A DNA stretch of 64,000 bases from Endozoicomonas sp. G2_2 (GTDB lineage Bacteria; Pseudomonadota; Gammaproteobacteria; Nevskiales; Salinisphaeraceae), in NCBI RefSeq assembly GCF_017744135.1, contig NZ_JAGHQU010000016.1, positions 1 to 64,000 of the forward strand, written 5' to 3'. How positions within the stretch are numbered: position 1 is the first letter of the stretch; every line of letters starts with the position of its first letter. The position numbers were made by a program, and so were the translations under genes. Positions 8,170 through 17,705 of this stretch are shown here, in pieces. The notes beneath the pieces are model-generated. The model was given only the letters and a program-made list of their open reading frames with translations. It searched no databases and was not told where the DNA came from.

Positions 8170-8847
8170 ATGAAGTTGGCCCAACTGTCGCGCGGCTCGC
8201 TCGTGGAGTTGGTGATAGACAGTCTTCGAGAAGCGATCGAAACGAAGCGGTGGCCCGTCGACGAACGCATTCCGACGGAGTCGGCCTTGTCCGAGCAGTT
8301 GGGTGTGAGTCGGAATACGGTCCGAGAGGCCGTACGCGTGCTGGCGCATGTCGGCCTGCTTCAGGTCCGCCAAGGCGATGGCACCTACGTGCGCGCGCAA
8401 TGCGACCCGGGCGAAACCTTGCGCCGGATTGATCGAGCCGCGCTGCGTGATCGCATCGAAGTGAGGCTGACCCTGGAGGTCGAGGCCGCACGCTTGGCGG
8501 CCGCGCGACGCAATGATTCCGACCTGCGGGAGATGCGCTGCACGCTCGATGCCCGCCGCGACGCCGGCATGGATCTGTCTCAGCGCATCGATTACGACGA
8601 GCGATTTCATCACGCCGTAGTTGCCAGTGCGCGTAACAGTGCGCTCTCCGATCTTTACGCCTACTTCTCGCGCGCGATTCGGAACACGATCGAACGCACG
8701 GAGATCGATCTCGATCTGCCAGAGCCGACCCAGGCCGATCACGAAGCGTTACTGCAGGCGATCGAAGCAGGCGATGCAGAAGCAGCCGAGTCTGCGGCCC
8801 GACACCTCTTAACGCCGTCGCTGACGGCTCTGACATCCGAGCGTTAA
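8170..8847 (+). CDS. GntR/FadR-family transcriptional regulator
   Basis: 225 residues after a good AGGAGAG ribosome site. The N-terminal winged helix has RIPTESALSEQLGVSRNTVREAVRVL. A C-terminal FCD helical domain contains HHAVVASARNSALSDLY and the His of QADHEALLQAI, residues that usually bind a metal and a carboxylic acid ligand. It lies three bases before a BASS-type transporter, so it most likely controls that operon in response to the transported metabolite. Confidence 0.9.
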   Translation: MKLAQLSRGSLVELVIDSLREAIETKRWPVDERIPTESALSEQLGVSRNTVREAVRVLAHVGLLQVRQGDGTYVRAQCDPGETLRRIDRAALRDRIEVRLTLEVEAARLAAARRNDSDLREMRCTLDARRDAGMDLSQRIDYDERFHHAVVASARNSALSDLYAYFSRAIRNTIERTEIDLDLPEPTQADHEALLQAIEAGDAEAAESAARHLLTPSLTALTSER

Positions 8848-8850
8848 ACC

Positions 8851-9840
8851 ATGCGTCGCTTTATCGATGGGTTCACCATGCTGTTGCTCGGCGCGATCGT
8901 GCTCGCCGCTTTTGTGCCCGCACGCGGCGACGCCGCGGACATGATGGGTGTGGCCGGGCAGGTCGCCGTCGCGCTGCTGTTCTTTATTCACGGTGCAGCG
9001 CTGTCGCGCGCGTCGGTGCTGACCGGCGCCGCGCACTGGCGGCTGCACCTGTTCATATTCGCGATTACCTTCGTCTGCTTTCCGCTCGTCGTACTGCCCA
9101 TATCGGGGCTGGCACCAGTTTGGATACCACCCGAACTGGCACTCGGCTTTCTCTACCTTGGCGCCTTGCCGTCGGCGGTTTCTTCGTCGATAGCATTTAC
9201 GGCAATGGCCGGCGGTAATGTGCCCGCGGCGGTCTGCAGTGCAGCGGCCTCGAACGTCTTCGGCATGATGATGACGCCGTTTCTGTTAATACTTCTTGCG
9301 CAGACTGCCGGCGGTGATGCATTCGCCGTGGGTGATGCCTTGCGGGATATCGTTGTGCAGCTTCTCCTGCCCTTTGCCGCGGGCCAGGCCATCAGGCCTT
9401 GGGTCGCCGACTTTATGGACCGGCATGAGGCACTTTCGTCACGCTACGATCAAGCAGTGATCCTGATGATCGTCTACGCCGCGTTTTCGAAGTCGGTGGC
9501 CAGCGGACTGTGGCACGACCTGCCGCTGGGTGCGATTGCACTCGCAATTGGTCTGTGTGCAGTTTTACTCGCGGCCATGATCGGTATCGCAATGGGCTTG
9601 TCACGGAGACTTGGCTTCAACCTCGCGGACGAGACCGCAGCAGTATTTTGCGGCTCGAAGAAGAGCCTGGCGTCGGGTCTACCCATGGCGAATGTTCTGT
9701 TTGCCAGCAATCCAGCGCTCGGTATGATCGTGCTGCCCATCATGGTCTACAACCAGATTCAGATCGTGGTCGGTGCGTTACTGGCCAAAGCTTATGCGAA
9801 ACGCTTGCGACGCCAGACGGTGAAGGAGCCGGACACATAA
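8851..9840 (+). CDS. BASS-family (SBF-like) transporter
   Basis: 329 residues, about nine to ten hydrophobic helices, of the SBF-like branch of the bile acid:sodium symporter family. Seen are FFIHGAALSRASVL in the second helix, GALPSAVSSSIAFTAMAGGN in the first crossing region, and CGSKKSLASGLPMANVLF in the second. These polar crossings bind Na+ and substrate. The substrate is unknown, probably an organic anion. It is co-transcribed with the GntR regulator three bases upstream. Confidence 0.88.
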   Translation: MRRFIDGFTMLLLGAIVLAAFVPARGDAADMMGVAGQVAVALLFFIHGAALSRASVLTGAAHWRLHLFIFAITFVCFPLVVLPISGLAPVWIPPELALGFLYLGALPSAVSSSIAFTAMAGGNVPAAVCSAAASNVFGMMMTPFLLILLAQTAGGDAFAVGDALRDIVVQLLLPFAAGQAIRPWVADFMDRHEALSSRYDQAVILMIVYAAFSKSVASGLWHDLPLGAIALAIGLCAVLLAAMIGIAMGLSRRLGFNLADETAAVFCGSKKSLASGLPMANVLFASNPALGMIVLPIMVYNQIQIVVGALLAKAYAKRLRRQTVKEPDT

Positions 9841-9882
9841 GTCTCGTACGGTACGCTTGTGTGAAGAACTTATCCAAGAGGT

Positions 9883-9905
9883 ATGTCCGCTTTGGGTCGC
9901 TACCT
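9883..9905 (+). repeat. dispersed repeat copy 2 (GTCCGCTTTGGGTCG core)
   Basis: ATGTCCGCTTTGGGTCGCTA, sharing its first 18 core bases with the copy at 836. It lies immediately upstream of the broken recombinase gene, and a related sequence in the opposite direction lies just beyond its end at 10656. Confidence 0.6.
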
Positions 9906-9960
9906 GATCACGGGTAATCGGTCGGATATTGACGGTTCCGGTCATCAAAAAGGAATCGTC

Positions 9961-10601
9961 ATGGAGTATATCGACCAATGGAAAGGCACTTCTTCTAAAG
10001 GGTCCATCATTCCGTGGAACAAAGGCCGCCTAGTTGGTCCAAAGCCACCGCTAAAGCTCAAGGAGATCTGGGGCATTCGGGTACGGCTACAGCTTGCGAC
10101 CCAGACGCGGGATCTCGCACTGTTCAACCTCGCGATCGACAGCAAGCTACGCGGGTGTGATCTGGTTAGGCTGAAGGTTCAAGACGTCGCGCACGGTGGC
10201 CGCGTACTGTCCCGCGCCGCGATTGTTCAGCAGAAAACGGGCCGACCTGTACAGTTCGAATTGACAGAGCAAACGCGTACCTCAATCGAAGCATGGATAA
10301 GCGCCGTCGCGCTGCGACCCAATGATTATTTGTTTCCGAGCCGGCGTCGGGTTCTCCACATCTATCCACGCGGCAATACGCCCGAGTCGTTAAATCGTGG
10401 GTTGAGAGCATCGGCCTTGATCCTCTCGAGTACGGCACGCACTCGATGCGTCGCACGAAAGCGACGCTGATATATAGTCGAACGCGCAATTTACGCGCCG
10501 TGCAGCTCTTGCTGGGACATACGAAGCTGGAAAGTACGGTGCGCTATCTGGGCATCGAGGTCGATGATGCGCTCGAGATGTCGGAGCAGACAGAAGTATA
10601 A
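9961..10601 (+). pseudogene. tyrosine recombinase (phage-type integrase), single-base frameshift
   Basis: The frame from ATG 9961 (AAGGA ribosome site) encodes an integrase up to FPSRR. Near 10340 the frame must move by one base, after which it continues as SPHLSTRQYARVVKSWV, then HSMRRTKATL, LLLGHTKLESTVRYLG and the stop at 10601. Adding one G in the CGAGCCGGCG run restores a protein of about 213 residues with the catalytic Arg, the H-x-x-R box (HSMR), GHT and the nucleophile Tyr in VRYLG. As it stands the product loses the C-terminal catalytic half. It is probably inactive unless the frameshift is a sequencing error. Confidence 0.85.
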
Positions 10602-10612
10602 AGGGCATCGCT

Positions 10613-10643
10613 GCCGAACGAGTTAGCTCTAGGCTCGTTCGGC
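10613..10643. repeat. 10-bp inverted repeat after the recombinase pseudogene
   Basis: GCCGAACGAG (10613-10622) and CTCGTTCGGC (10634-10643) pair perfectly around an 11-base loop. No T-run follows on either strand, so it is either a weak terminator or a recombinase-related structure. Confidence 0.5.
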
Positions 10644-10655
10644 GCGTACGCCTAC

Positions 10656-10673
10656 CGGCCAAAAGCGGACTTA
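10656..10673 (-). repeat. inverted, diverged copy of the GTCCGCTTTGGG repeat
   Basis: On the minus strand this reads AAGTCCGCTTTTGGCCGG, matching the left-hand copies except for an extra T and a changed tail. With the copy at 9883 it brackets the recombinase pseudogene in inverted orientation. Confidence 0.5.
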
Positions 10674-10869
10674 TCGGTTACTCTTTTGTATCTAGGGAGA
10701 GCGACGGTTTGCGCTTGCATTATTCAATTTAACGGGACCGTGCCAGCTAGGGCTGCTCGAACCATTTTGTCCACTTCCAGTCTAGTTTGGCTTTGGTTCT
10801 TAAATATCGAATTGAAGGTGGTAAGCAGGATCGCCGACTAAGCACTTGAAGCGAGATGTTTTTTGTCGT

Positions 10870-11769
10870 CTACGTTGGCCTGGCTTGAAGTGCTTGAGCG
10901 TCAAGTGTCTGTTCGAACGCGTCGATGAAATGCGAGCGGCTGCGCTCGTTGCTGTGGATACGCCATAGCGGACGCGTTAGTTCCAGCGTGCTCAGCGGCA
11001 CCGCCTGGATATCGCCGCGTGTGATGGCGGGCTGTGTTGCGAGCGAGGTTACATAGGCCAGGCCTGCGCCCGCGGCCACGGCGCGCAGCAGGCCTTCGGG
11101 CTCGTCCATGACGAATTCGGGGTGCGGCGGGGCGTGGCCTGCCATGGCTATGCCGTGCTCGAAGACCGCACGCGTGCCCGAGCCGCGCTCACGGCCGATC
11201 CACGGCCGCTGTGTGAGTTCGGCGAGTGAGACGCTGTCGAGATTCCAGTTCGCCGGGGCAATGATCTGGACGTGGTCGGTCTGCCAGTGTTCGGCATCGA
11301 TATCGTCGCGTGTCGGCGGGCCTTCGATGAAGCCGACGTCGGCTTCGCCGGCGGCCACCCGGCGCTCGGCCTCCACGCTGTTGCCCGAGCGCATATGCAC
11401 CCCGAGGCGCGGATGCGCGGCGCGCAGATCAGCCAGAATCGATGGCAGCAGATAGCGGGCGAGCGTGGTTGAGGCGGCAACGCGTACCTTGCCCACCAGA
11501 TCGTCCGATCGCACCTGCAAGCGATCGGGCAGCGCGTCGAGCTGTGCCAACGGGTTTTCGATGAAGCCGCGTAGCCGACGCGCGTCGGCCGTGGGTTCGA
11601 GCCAGCGGCCGCGACGCTCGAACAGGGGAGTGTTCAGTCCGTCGGCGAGCTCGCGTAGCGTCTGGCTGACCGCGGCTTCACTGAGATGCACCCGCTCGGC
11701 CGTACGCCTGACCTGGCCAGTTTCCATCATGACGGCGAAGACGTGGAGCTGTCGGAGGGTGAACTTCAC
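10870..11769 (-). CDS. LysR-family regulator
   Basis: 299 residues. The N-terminal helix-turn-helix (RQLHVFAVMMETGQVRRTAE, then LSEAAVSQTLRELADGL) is followed by a periplasmic-binding-protein-like effector domain from about residue 90. It resembles the CysB/CbbR-like group in layout. It is divergent from the TDT exporter and the sulfite-oxidation operon, so it probably activates one or both in response to a sulfur compound; that link is inferred from position. Confidence 0.88.
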   Translation of the reverse strand: MKFTLRQLHVFAVMMETGQVRRTAERVHLSEAAVSQTLRELADGLNTPLFERRGRWLEPTADARRLRGFIENPLAQLDALPDRLQVRSDDLVGKVRVAASTTLARYLLPSILADLRAAHPRLGVHMRSGNSVEAERRVAAGEADVGFIEGPPTRDDIDAEHWQTDHVQIIAPANWNLDSVSLAELTQRPWIGRERGSGTRAVFEHGIAMAGHAPPHPEFVMDEPEGLLRAVAAGAGLAYVTSLATQPAITRGDIQAVPLSTLELTRPLWRIHSNERSRSHFIDAFEQTLDAQALQARPT

Positions 11770-11884
11770 TTAAGTCATTCCTAAGTGTCATACAAGCAAG
11801 GTTTGATTGTAATGCATTGGGCGCCGGATCAAGGTAGAGCCTAGAAATCTAACGATCGACCGAATCACACGGTCTGTTTTCACC
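11770..11884. promoter_or_regulatory. divergent intergenic region between LysR gene and TDT exporter
   Basis: 115 bases that must hold both promoters. An AT-rich CTTAAG...CCTAAG dyad begins directly after the LysR start codon, and ATTCCTAAGTGTCATAC is a plausible LysR half-site region. No clear -35/-10 pair stands out. Confidence 0.35.
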
Positions 11885-13036
11885 ATGTCGACCGCGCCTC
11901 TGACGCACCTCAGCCACCCGCGTGAACTGATCCGTCATTTCACGCCGAACTGGTTCACCGCCACGATGGGCACCGGGATTCTCGCTTTGGCGCTGGCCGC
12001 GTTTCCGTGGGCGATACCGGGGCTCGCGGCGCTCGCCGAGGGCCTGTGGTTTTTCAATATCGGCCTGTTCGTGCTGTGCACGCTGCTTTACGCCGCGCGG
12101 TGGATTTTCTTTTTCGATAGCGCGGTTCGTATTCTTAACCACGGCGTGGCCTGCATGTTCTTCGGCGCCATCCCGATGGGTCTGATTACGCTGGTCAACG
12201 GGTTTCTAGTATTCGGCATCAATCACTGGGGCGATACGGCGGTGCGTATCGCGGCTGATCTGTGGTGGCTCGACGCCTTCATGGCGCTGGCCTGTGCCTG
12301 GTTCGTGCCGCTTTTGATGTTCACGCGCCAGGAACACGCGCTCGAGAATATGACGGCGGTGTGGCTGCTGCCCATTGTGGCCGCGGAGGTCACGGCCGGC
12401 TCGGGCGGGCTGGTGGCGCCGCATCTCGGCGCCACGGATGAAGCGCGCGCCATGATCTTTTTCAGCTATGCGCTGTGGGCGACGTCGGTCCTTCCGGCGA
12501 TGGGTATTCTGGTCGTCCTGTTTCTGCGCATGGTCCTGCACAAGCTGCCGGGCAAGGACATGGCCGTCTCGAGCTGGCTGTCGCTCGGGCCACTGGGCAC
12601 CGGCACCCTCGGTCTGCTCACACTCGGCAGCGCCGCGCCCGAAGTGCTCTCGCAACCCGCCATTGCCGATGCCGCCTACGGTTTCGGCATCATCGGCGGC
12701 GTCATTCTCTGGGGCTACGGGCTGTGGTGGCTGGTCGTGGCCATGCTCACCACGCTCGTGCAGCTGCCCATGGGACTGCCGTTCAACATGGGCTGGTGGG
12801 GGTTCACCTTTCCGCTGGGCGTGTATTCGGTCGCCACGCTCAAGCTCGCCGAGCTGACCGGCATTGCGTTCTACGAGGTGTTGGGCGGGCTGTTCGTGAT
12901 CCTGCTCGCCGGTTTCTGGCTGCTGGTGACCGCCCGCACCGTGCCCGGCATCTATCACGGCTATCTCTTCCAGGCGCCGTGCCTGTCAAACGAAACCGGG
13001 CTGCACGATCCGGACGCGCCTGAGGCCGCGCGGTGA
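11885..13036 (+). CDS. TDT-family (TehA/SSU1-like) anion transporter
   Basis: 383 residues with about ten hydrophobic helices. The opening HFTPNWFTATMGTGILALALAAF is characteristic of the tellurite-resistance/dicarboxylate transporter family, and VAAEVTAGSGG and the NMGWWGFTFPLGVYSVAT segment near the end also fit. The family includes sulfite exporters and SLAC1-like anion channels. Placed between a LysR regulator and sulfite-oxidising enzymes, sulfite efflux is the most likely role, though no residue proves it. Confidence 0.85.
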   Translation: MSTAPLTHLSHPRELIRHFTPNWFTATMGTGILALALAAFPWAIPGLAALAEGLWFFNIGLFVLCTLLYAARWIFFFDSAVRILNHGVACMFFGAIPMGLITLVNGFLVFGINHWGDTAVRIAADLWWLDAFMALACAWFVPLLMFTRQEHALENMTAVWLLPIVAAEVTAGSGGLVAPHLGATDEARAMIFFSYALWATSVLPAMGILVVLFLRMVLHKLPGKDMAVSSWLSLGPLGTGTLGLLTLGSAAPEVLSQPAIADAAYGFGIIGGVILWGYGLWWLVVAMLTTLVQLPMGLPFNMGWWGFTFPLGVYSVATLKLAELTGIAFYEVLGGLFVILLAGFWLLVTARTVPGIYHGYLFQAPCLSNETGLHDPDAPEAAR

Positions 13037-13220
13037 TGCCTGTGCGCCACGCACGTGCTGTGCCGTACACGGCGGCGCATGAGCGCGGCTATGACTTCAG
13101 TTTTCGGCCGGCGTTTCCCGGGTGCCGGCACGGCGCGGCGCCCGCGGCCCGCTCTTTTCCGCTCTCTCAATACAAGAACAATCAGGCATCGCCTGCGCGA
13201 TCTGATCGTCGAGAAAGCCT

Positions 13221-14774
13221 ATGCTGAACGAAAATTCCGATACCGAACGTCCCATGCCCCGCTGGGCCAAGGTGCTCGACCAAACCACCTGTATCGGCTG
13301 TCATGCCTGCACCACGGCCTGCAAGGCCGAGAACGAGGTGCCGCTGGGTGTCTCGCGGACCTATGTGAAGTCGGTCGACGTCGGCGAGCATCCCGATGCG
13401 CGCCGGGCCTTCCAGGTCACGCGTTGCAACCAGTGTGTGGATTCGCCCTGCACGGATGCCTGTCCGACCGGCGCCATGCACACTCGCCCCGACGGCATCG
13501 TGGATTTCAACAAGGACATCTGCATCGGCTGCAAGGCCTGTATCGCGGCCTGTCCGTATGACGCGATCTTCATCAACCCGGAAGACAACTCGGCCGAGAA
13601 GTGCAACTTCTGCTCGCACCGGATCGACTCCGGGCTGGAGCCGGCCTGTGTGTCGGTCTGCCCGACCCAGTCGATCATGGTCGGGGACTTGAACGACCCG
13701 GAATCCCGCGTCGCCCAGATGGTCAACCGGGATCCGGTATCCGTACGTAAGCCGGAAAAAGGCACCCAGCCCAAGATGTTCTACAAGGGCGCGCATCAGG
13801 CCACCCTCGACCCACTCGCCGCGGCTCGTCCCGATGGGCCGAACTATGCCTGGGCGCAGGCGCCGCAGAATTCGGGTGCGTTTAACGACGGCACGGTGCC
13901 CGCGGGTAACCCCCTCGGTGGCAATTCCTCGGCCGCGGCCAAGCTATCCTACGACCAGCCGCACAAGCGACCCTGGGACTGGCGCGTCTCGGCTTATACC
14001 TGGACCAAGAACGTCGGCAGCGGAATTTATCTGCTGGCACTGATGCTGGTAGCGACCGGGCTGATCGAGCCGAGTAACCCGCTCTGGCGCTGGGTCGCAC
14101 CCATTGGCGGCGGCTTCTTCGTGGCCGTGACCTGTCTGCTGCTTGTGGCCGATCTGTCCCATCCGTTCCGGTTCTGGCTGATCTTCTGGCGCCCGCAATG
14201 GAACAGCTGGCTGGTGAAGGGCGGGGTGATTCTCGTGGCCTACAGCACGCTGCTGGCTGTCCATTTCGTGCTGAGCATCTTGGGTTTCAATACCGTAACT
14301 GCTTGGCTCGGCCTCATCGGCGCGCCGTTGGCCGTGGCCAGCTCGATCTATACCGCCTGGCTGTTCGGCCAAGCCAAGGCCCGCGATCTATGGCAGAACC
14401 CGATGCTGGCCCCGCACCTGCTCACCCAGGCGATGGCCGCCGGCTCGGCGATCGCGGTGCCGTTTGCCATGATCTTCGCCAATGAGGCGGCCGTGGATTT
14501 TGCCTGCTGGTGGACAGCCGGCGCCACACTGCTGCATCTCGCGTTCGTGGCCAGCGATTTCGCCTCGCCATCGCCCAGCGAACATGCTCGAGTGGCCCAC
14601 TACGAGATGACGCGCGGGCGCTTTTCACGGTTTTTCGCTGCCGGCGTGGCGCTGTCGGTGATCGGCCTGGCCGCGCCTTGGCTGGGCGTCTGGGTCTGTG
14701 CCTTCGCATTCCTCGGTCCGCTGGCCTATGAGCATGCTTTCGTCCAGGGCGGCCAGGCCGTGCCGCTGGCCTGA
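13221..14774 (+). CDS. FeS/NrfD fusion: electron-transfer and membrane-anchor subunit (SoeBC-like)
   Basis: 517 residues combining two subunits that are usually separate. Residues 1-190 form a DmsB-type ferredoxin with four [4Fe-4S] sites (CIGCHACTTAC, CNQCVDSPCTDAC, CIGCKACIAAC, CNFC...CVSVC). After a Pro/Gly-rich linker, residues about 265-510 form an NrfD/DmsC-type quinone-interacting anchor with eight or so helices, including HPFRFWLIFWRPQWNSWLVKG. It should pass electrons between the molybdenum subunit encoded next and the quinone pool. It begins an operon reaching to 22821. Confidence 0.9.
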   Translation: MLNENSDTERPMPRWAKVLDQTTCIGCHACTTACKAENEVPLGVSRTYVKSVDVGEHPDARRAFQVTRCNQCVDSPCTDACPTGAMHTRPDGIVDFNKDICIGCKACIAACPYDAIFINPEDNSAEKCNFCSHRIDSGLEPACVSVCPTQSIMVGDLNDPESRVAQMVNRDPVSVRKPEKGTQPKMFYKGAHQATLDPLAAARPDGPNYAWAQAPQNSGAFNDGTVPAGNPLGGNSSAAAKLSYDQPHKRPWDWRVSAYTWTKNVGSGIYLLALMLVATGLIEPSNPLWRWVAPIGGGFFVAVTCLLLVADLSHPFRFWLIFWRPQWNSWLVKGGVILVAYSTLLAVHFVLSILGFNTVTAWLGLIGAPLAVASSIYTAWLFGQAKARDLWQNPMLAPHLLTQAMAAGSAIAVPFAMIFANEAAVDFACWWTAGATLLHLAFVASDFASPSPSEHARVAHYEMTRGRFSRFFAAGVALSVIGLAAPWLGVWVCAFAFLGPLAYEHAFVQGGQAVPLA

Positions 14775-14792
14775 TTGTTCGGAGTAAAGACG

Positions 14793-17705
14793 ATGAAACC
14801 AAGCCATCTCATCAAGACGCTCAACAAGCGTATTGCGGCCTTTCGGGCTGATACGGAGGCCCGCGGCGAGACGTTCTATCAGGGACCGAGCCGGATCAAC
14901 CTGGCCGGTTTCCCGCCCAAGGAACACTGGGACGACTGGATCGCGCTCGAGCCCGTCAAGGGCACAGGCAAGCGCCGCGAGAAGCACTATATGCTCGTGC
15001 CGACCACCTGCTTCAACTGCCAGTCCTCGTGTGGCCTGCTGGCCTACGTGGATCGAGAGACGATGGAAGTCCGCAAGTTCGAGGGCAACCCCGAACATGC
15101 TGCCTCTCGTGGGCGCAACTGTGCCAAGGGGCCAGCCACGCTCAACCAGATCACCGACCCGGACCGCATCCTCTACCCCATGCAGCGCGTGGGCGAGCGC
15201 GGGGAAGGGCGCTGGAAGCGCATATCCTGGGACGAGGCACTCGACCAGCTGGCTACGCGCATCCGTGCGGCGATCGTCGAGGATCGCAAGCAGGAGGTGA
15301 TGTATCACGTCGGCCGCGAGGGCGAGGATGGATTCACCGAGTCCATTTTCCAGGCCTGGGGCATGGATAGCATCAACACCCATACCAATATCTGCTCGGC
15401 GGCCGGGCGCACGGGGCATCAGTACTGGATGGGGTTTGATCGGCCGTCCAACGACTTCGCCAATGCCGAAGTCATCCTTCTGACCAGCGCGCATCTGGAA
15501 TCCGGCCATTATTTCAACCCGCATGCCCAGCGCATCATCGAGGCCAAGAAGCGCGGCGCGCGGCTCATCGTGGTCGATGTGCGGATGTCCAATTCGACCA
15601 CGCATGCCGATCACTGGGTCTCGCCGTATCCGGGCAGCGAGGCCGCGATCTTCCTGTCGATCGCCCGGCATCTGATCGAAACCCGAACCTACAACCGGGA
15701 TTTCGTCGCCCGCTGGTGGAACTGGCGCGAGTTCATGGCGGCGCGATATCCCGATGATCCCGACACCTTTGAAGCGTTCGAGGCGCGGCTGGCGGAAACC
15801 TACGCCGAATACACCTTCGAGTATGCCGCCGCCGAGGCACGTATCGATGTCCGCCAGTTGGTGGCGGTGGCCGAGACGGTGGCCGGCGCCGGCACCAAGC
15901 TCTGTACCCAGAACTGGCGTTCGGCTGCGGCCGGCAATCTCGGCGGCTGGCAGGTGCCACGCACCTTGTTCCTGCTCAATGCGCTGATGGGTGCGGTGGC
16001 CACCGAGGGCGGCATGGCGCCGAACGCCTGGAACAAGTTCGTGCCCAAAAACCCGATGGACACCGAACATCCGGACTGGTGGAACGATCTCATCTTCCCG
16101 GGCGATTTCCCGTTATCGGTCAACGAGATGTCGTTCCTGTTGCCGCATTTCCTGAAACAGGGCCGCGGCAAGCTCGATACTTATTTCACCCGCGTTTATA
16201 ACCCGGTCTGGACCAACCCGGGCGGCTTTGACTGGGTCGAGGCGCTGTCGGACGAGTCCAAGGTGGGCCTGCACGCCGCCCTCACCCCCACCTGGAACGA
16301 GACCGCCCACTTCGCCGATCTGGTGTTGCCGATGGGTCATGCCTCCGAGCGCCATGATCTGGTGTCGATGGAAACCCACGACGGCCGCTGGATCTCGTTC
16401 CGCCAGCCGGTGGCGAGAGCGGCCCGCGTGCGGCTTGGCGAGACCATCACCGACACGCGCGAGACCAATCCCGGCGAAGTCTGGGAAGAAAACGAATTCT
16501 GGTTCGATCTCACCTGGCGAATCGACCACGACGGTAGCCTGGGCATCCGCCAGCACGTCGTCTCCAAGACCGACCCCGACCGGCCGATGACCCAGGACGA
16601 ATACTACGCCTGGATCTTCGAAAACTCGGTGCCGGGCCTGCCCGAGGCCGCCGAGGCCGAGGGGCTGTCGCCGTTGGCCTATATGCGTCGCTATGGCAAT
16701 TTCCAGGTCGGCCTGGGCCCGGATCAGCACTATGAAGACGAAATCGTAGGCGACGCGCTGGGCGAGGCATACACCGATGGACGCGGGCGCGTCTTTACCA
16801 CGGCGGCGGTCGATTATGGCGACGGCCCGACGCCGGAAGCCGACGCCAAAGGGCGTTTGCCGGTCGGCGTAGAGATCGACGGCGCGGTACGGCGCGGTTT
16901 CCCCACGCCGAGCGGGCGGCTGGAGTTCTATTCGGCCACACTGGCCGCCTGGGGCTGGCCGGAATATGCGCTGCCCGCCTATATCAAGAGTCATATCCAC
17001 GCCGACAACCTGGCGTCCGACCAGATGCCGCTGGTGCCGACGTTCCGCCTGCCCACCCAGATCCATACCCGCGGGGCGAACTCGAAGTGGCTGGACGAGC
17101 TGGCCCACAACAATCCCGTCTGGATGAACCCGGACGACGGCAAGCGCTTGGACGTGGCCGACGGGGATCTCATCCGGGTGCACGCCGATTTGGGCTATTT
17201 CGTCGGCCAGGCGTGGATCACGCCCGGTATCCGCCCCGGCGTGATCGCCTGTAGTCATCACATGGGGCGCTGGCAGTTCACGCCCGGCGGCAATCGTGAA
17301 CAGCGCACCATGGAAACCGATATCGCCCGCGCCGGCGACGATTGGACGCTCACACCCGTGGCCGATCACTCGCCCATGGCGCCGCAGGAAGGCCAGGATG
17401 CCGCCCGGGTCTGGTGGACGGCCGTGGGCGTACACCAGAACCTGACCTTCGGCGTGCATCCGGATCCGATCTCCGGCCAGCACTGCTGGCACCAGGGCGT
17501 GCGCGTGACGAAGGCAGAAAGCGGCGACCAGCCCGGCCAGGTCCATGTCGATCGGTCGAAATCCACCGATGTCTTCTACGAGTGGATGGGGCGTACGCGG
17601 CCGGTGGTCACGGTATCGCCGGACGGCAACCGTCGCCCGCGCTGGATGCTGCGCCCGATGAAGCCTCGCGGGGATGCCTACAAGCTGCCCGAGGGGTCGG
17701 CATGA
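14793..17705 (+). CDS. molybdopterin oxidoreductase catalytic subunit (SoeA/Psr-like)
   Basis: 970 residues from ATG 14793, eight bases after a GGAG ribosome site. The N-terminal [4Fe-4S] site is C73-x2-C76-x3-C80...C110, and the probable Mo ligand is Cys201 in THTNICSAAGR. A C-terminal molybdopterin dinucleotide-binding domain includes HTRGANSKWL and AGDLIRVHADLG-like segments. No Tat signal is visible, so the site probably faces the cytoplasm, as in SoeABC sulfite dehydrogenase. Neighbours (FeS/NrfD fusion, TorD-like chaperone, SorA) favour sulfite as substrate; polysulfide or tetrathionate chemistry remains possible. Confidence 0.85.
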   Translation: MKPSHLIKTLNKRIAAFRADTEARGETFYQGPSRINLAGFPPKEHWDDWIALEPVKGTGKRREKHYMLVPTTCFNCQSSCGLLAYVDRETMEVRKFEGNPEHAASRGRNCAKGPATLNQITDPDRILYPMQRVGERGEGRWKRISWDEALDQLATRIRAAIVEDRKQEVMYHVGREGEDGFTESIFQAWGMDSINTHTNICSAAGRTGHQYWMGFDRPSNDFANAEVILLTSAHLESGHYFNPHAQRIIEAKKRGARLIVVDVRMSNSTTHADHWVSPYPGSEAAIFLSIARHLIETRTYNRDFVARWWNWREFMAARYPDDPDTFEAFEARLAETYAEYTFEYAAAEARIDVRQLVAVAETVAGAGTKLCTQNWRSAAAGNLGGWQVPRTLFLLNALMGAVATEGGMAPNAWNKFVPKNPMDTEHPDWWNDLIFPGDFPLSVNEMSFLLPHFLKQGRGKLDTYFTRVYNPVWTNPGGFDWVEALSDESKVGLHAALTPTWNETAHFADLVLPMGHASERHDLVSMETHDGRWISFRQPVARAARVRLGETITDTRETNPGEVWEENEFWFDLTWRIDHDGSLGIRQHVVSKTDPDRPMTQDEYYAWIFENSVPGLPEAAEAEGLSPLAYMRRYGNFQVGLGPDQHYEDEIVGDALGEAYTDGRGRVFTTAAVDYGDGPTPEADAKGRLPVGVEIDGAVRRGFPTPSGRLEFYSATLAAWGWPEYALPAYIKSHIHADNLASDQMPLVPTFRLPTQIHTRGANSKWLDELAHNNPVWMNPDDGKRLDVADGDLIRVHADLGYFVGQAWITPGIRPGVIACSHHMGRWQFTPGGNREQRTMETDIARAGDDWTLTPVADHSPMAPQEGQDAARVWWTAVGVHQNLTFGVHPDPISGQHCWHQGVRVTKAESGDQPGQVHVDRSKSTDVFYEWMGRTRPVVTVSPDGNRRPRWMLRPMKPRGDAYKLPEGSA

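Noticed and set aside
10613-10643. Hairpin after the recombinase as a Rho-independent terminator
   Set aside because: Perfect stem but an 11-base loop and no T-run on either strand, so it is reported only as an inverted repeat.
9883-10673. Idea that the recombinase and flanking repeats form an active integron-like or ICE attachment site
   Set aside because: The gene is frameshifted, no tRNA or second att copy is visible near the 24.7 kb border, and the repeats are diverged.
13033-13227. 64-codon frame between the TDT exporter and the FeS/NrfD gene
   Set aside because: No ribosome site, no hydrophobic or family pattern; it overlaps both neighbours' ends and is probably leader DNA.
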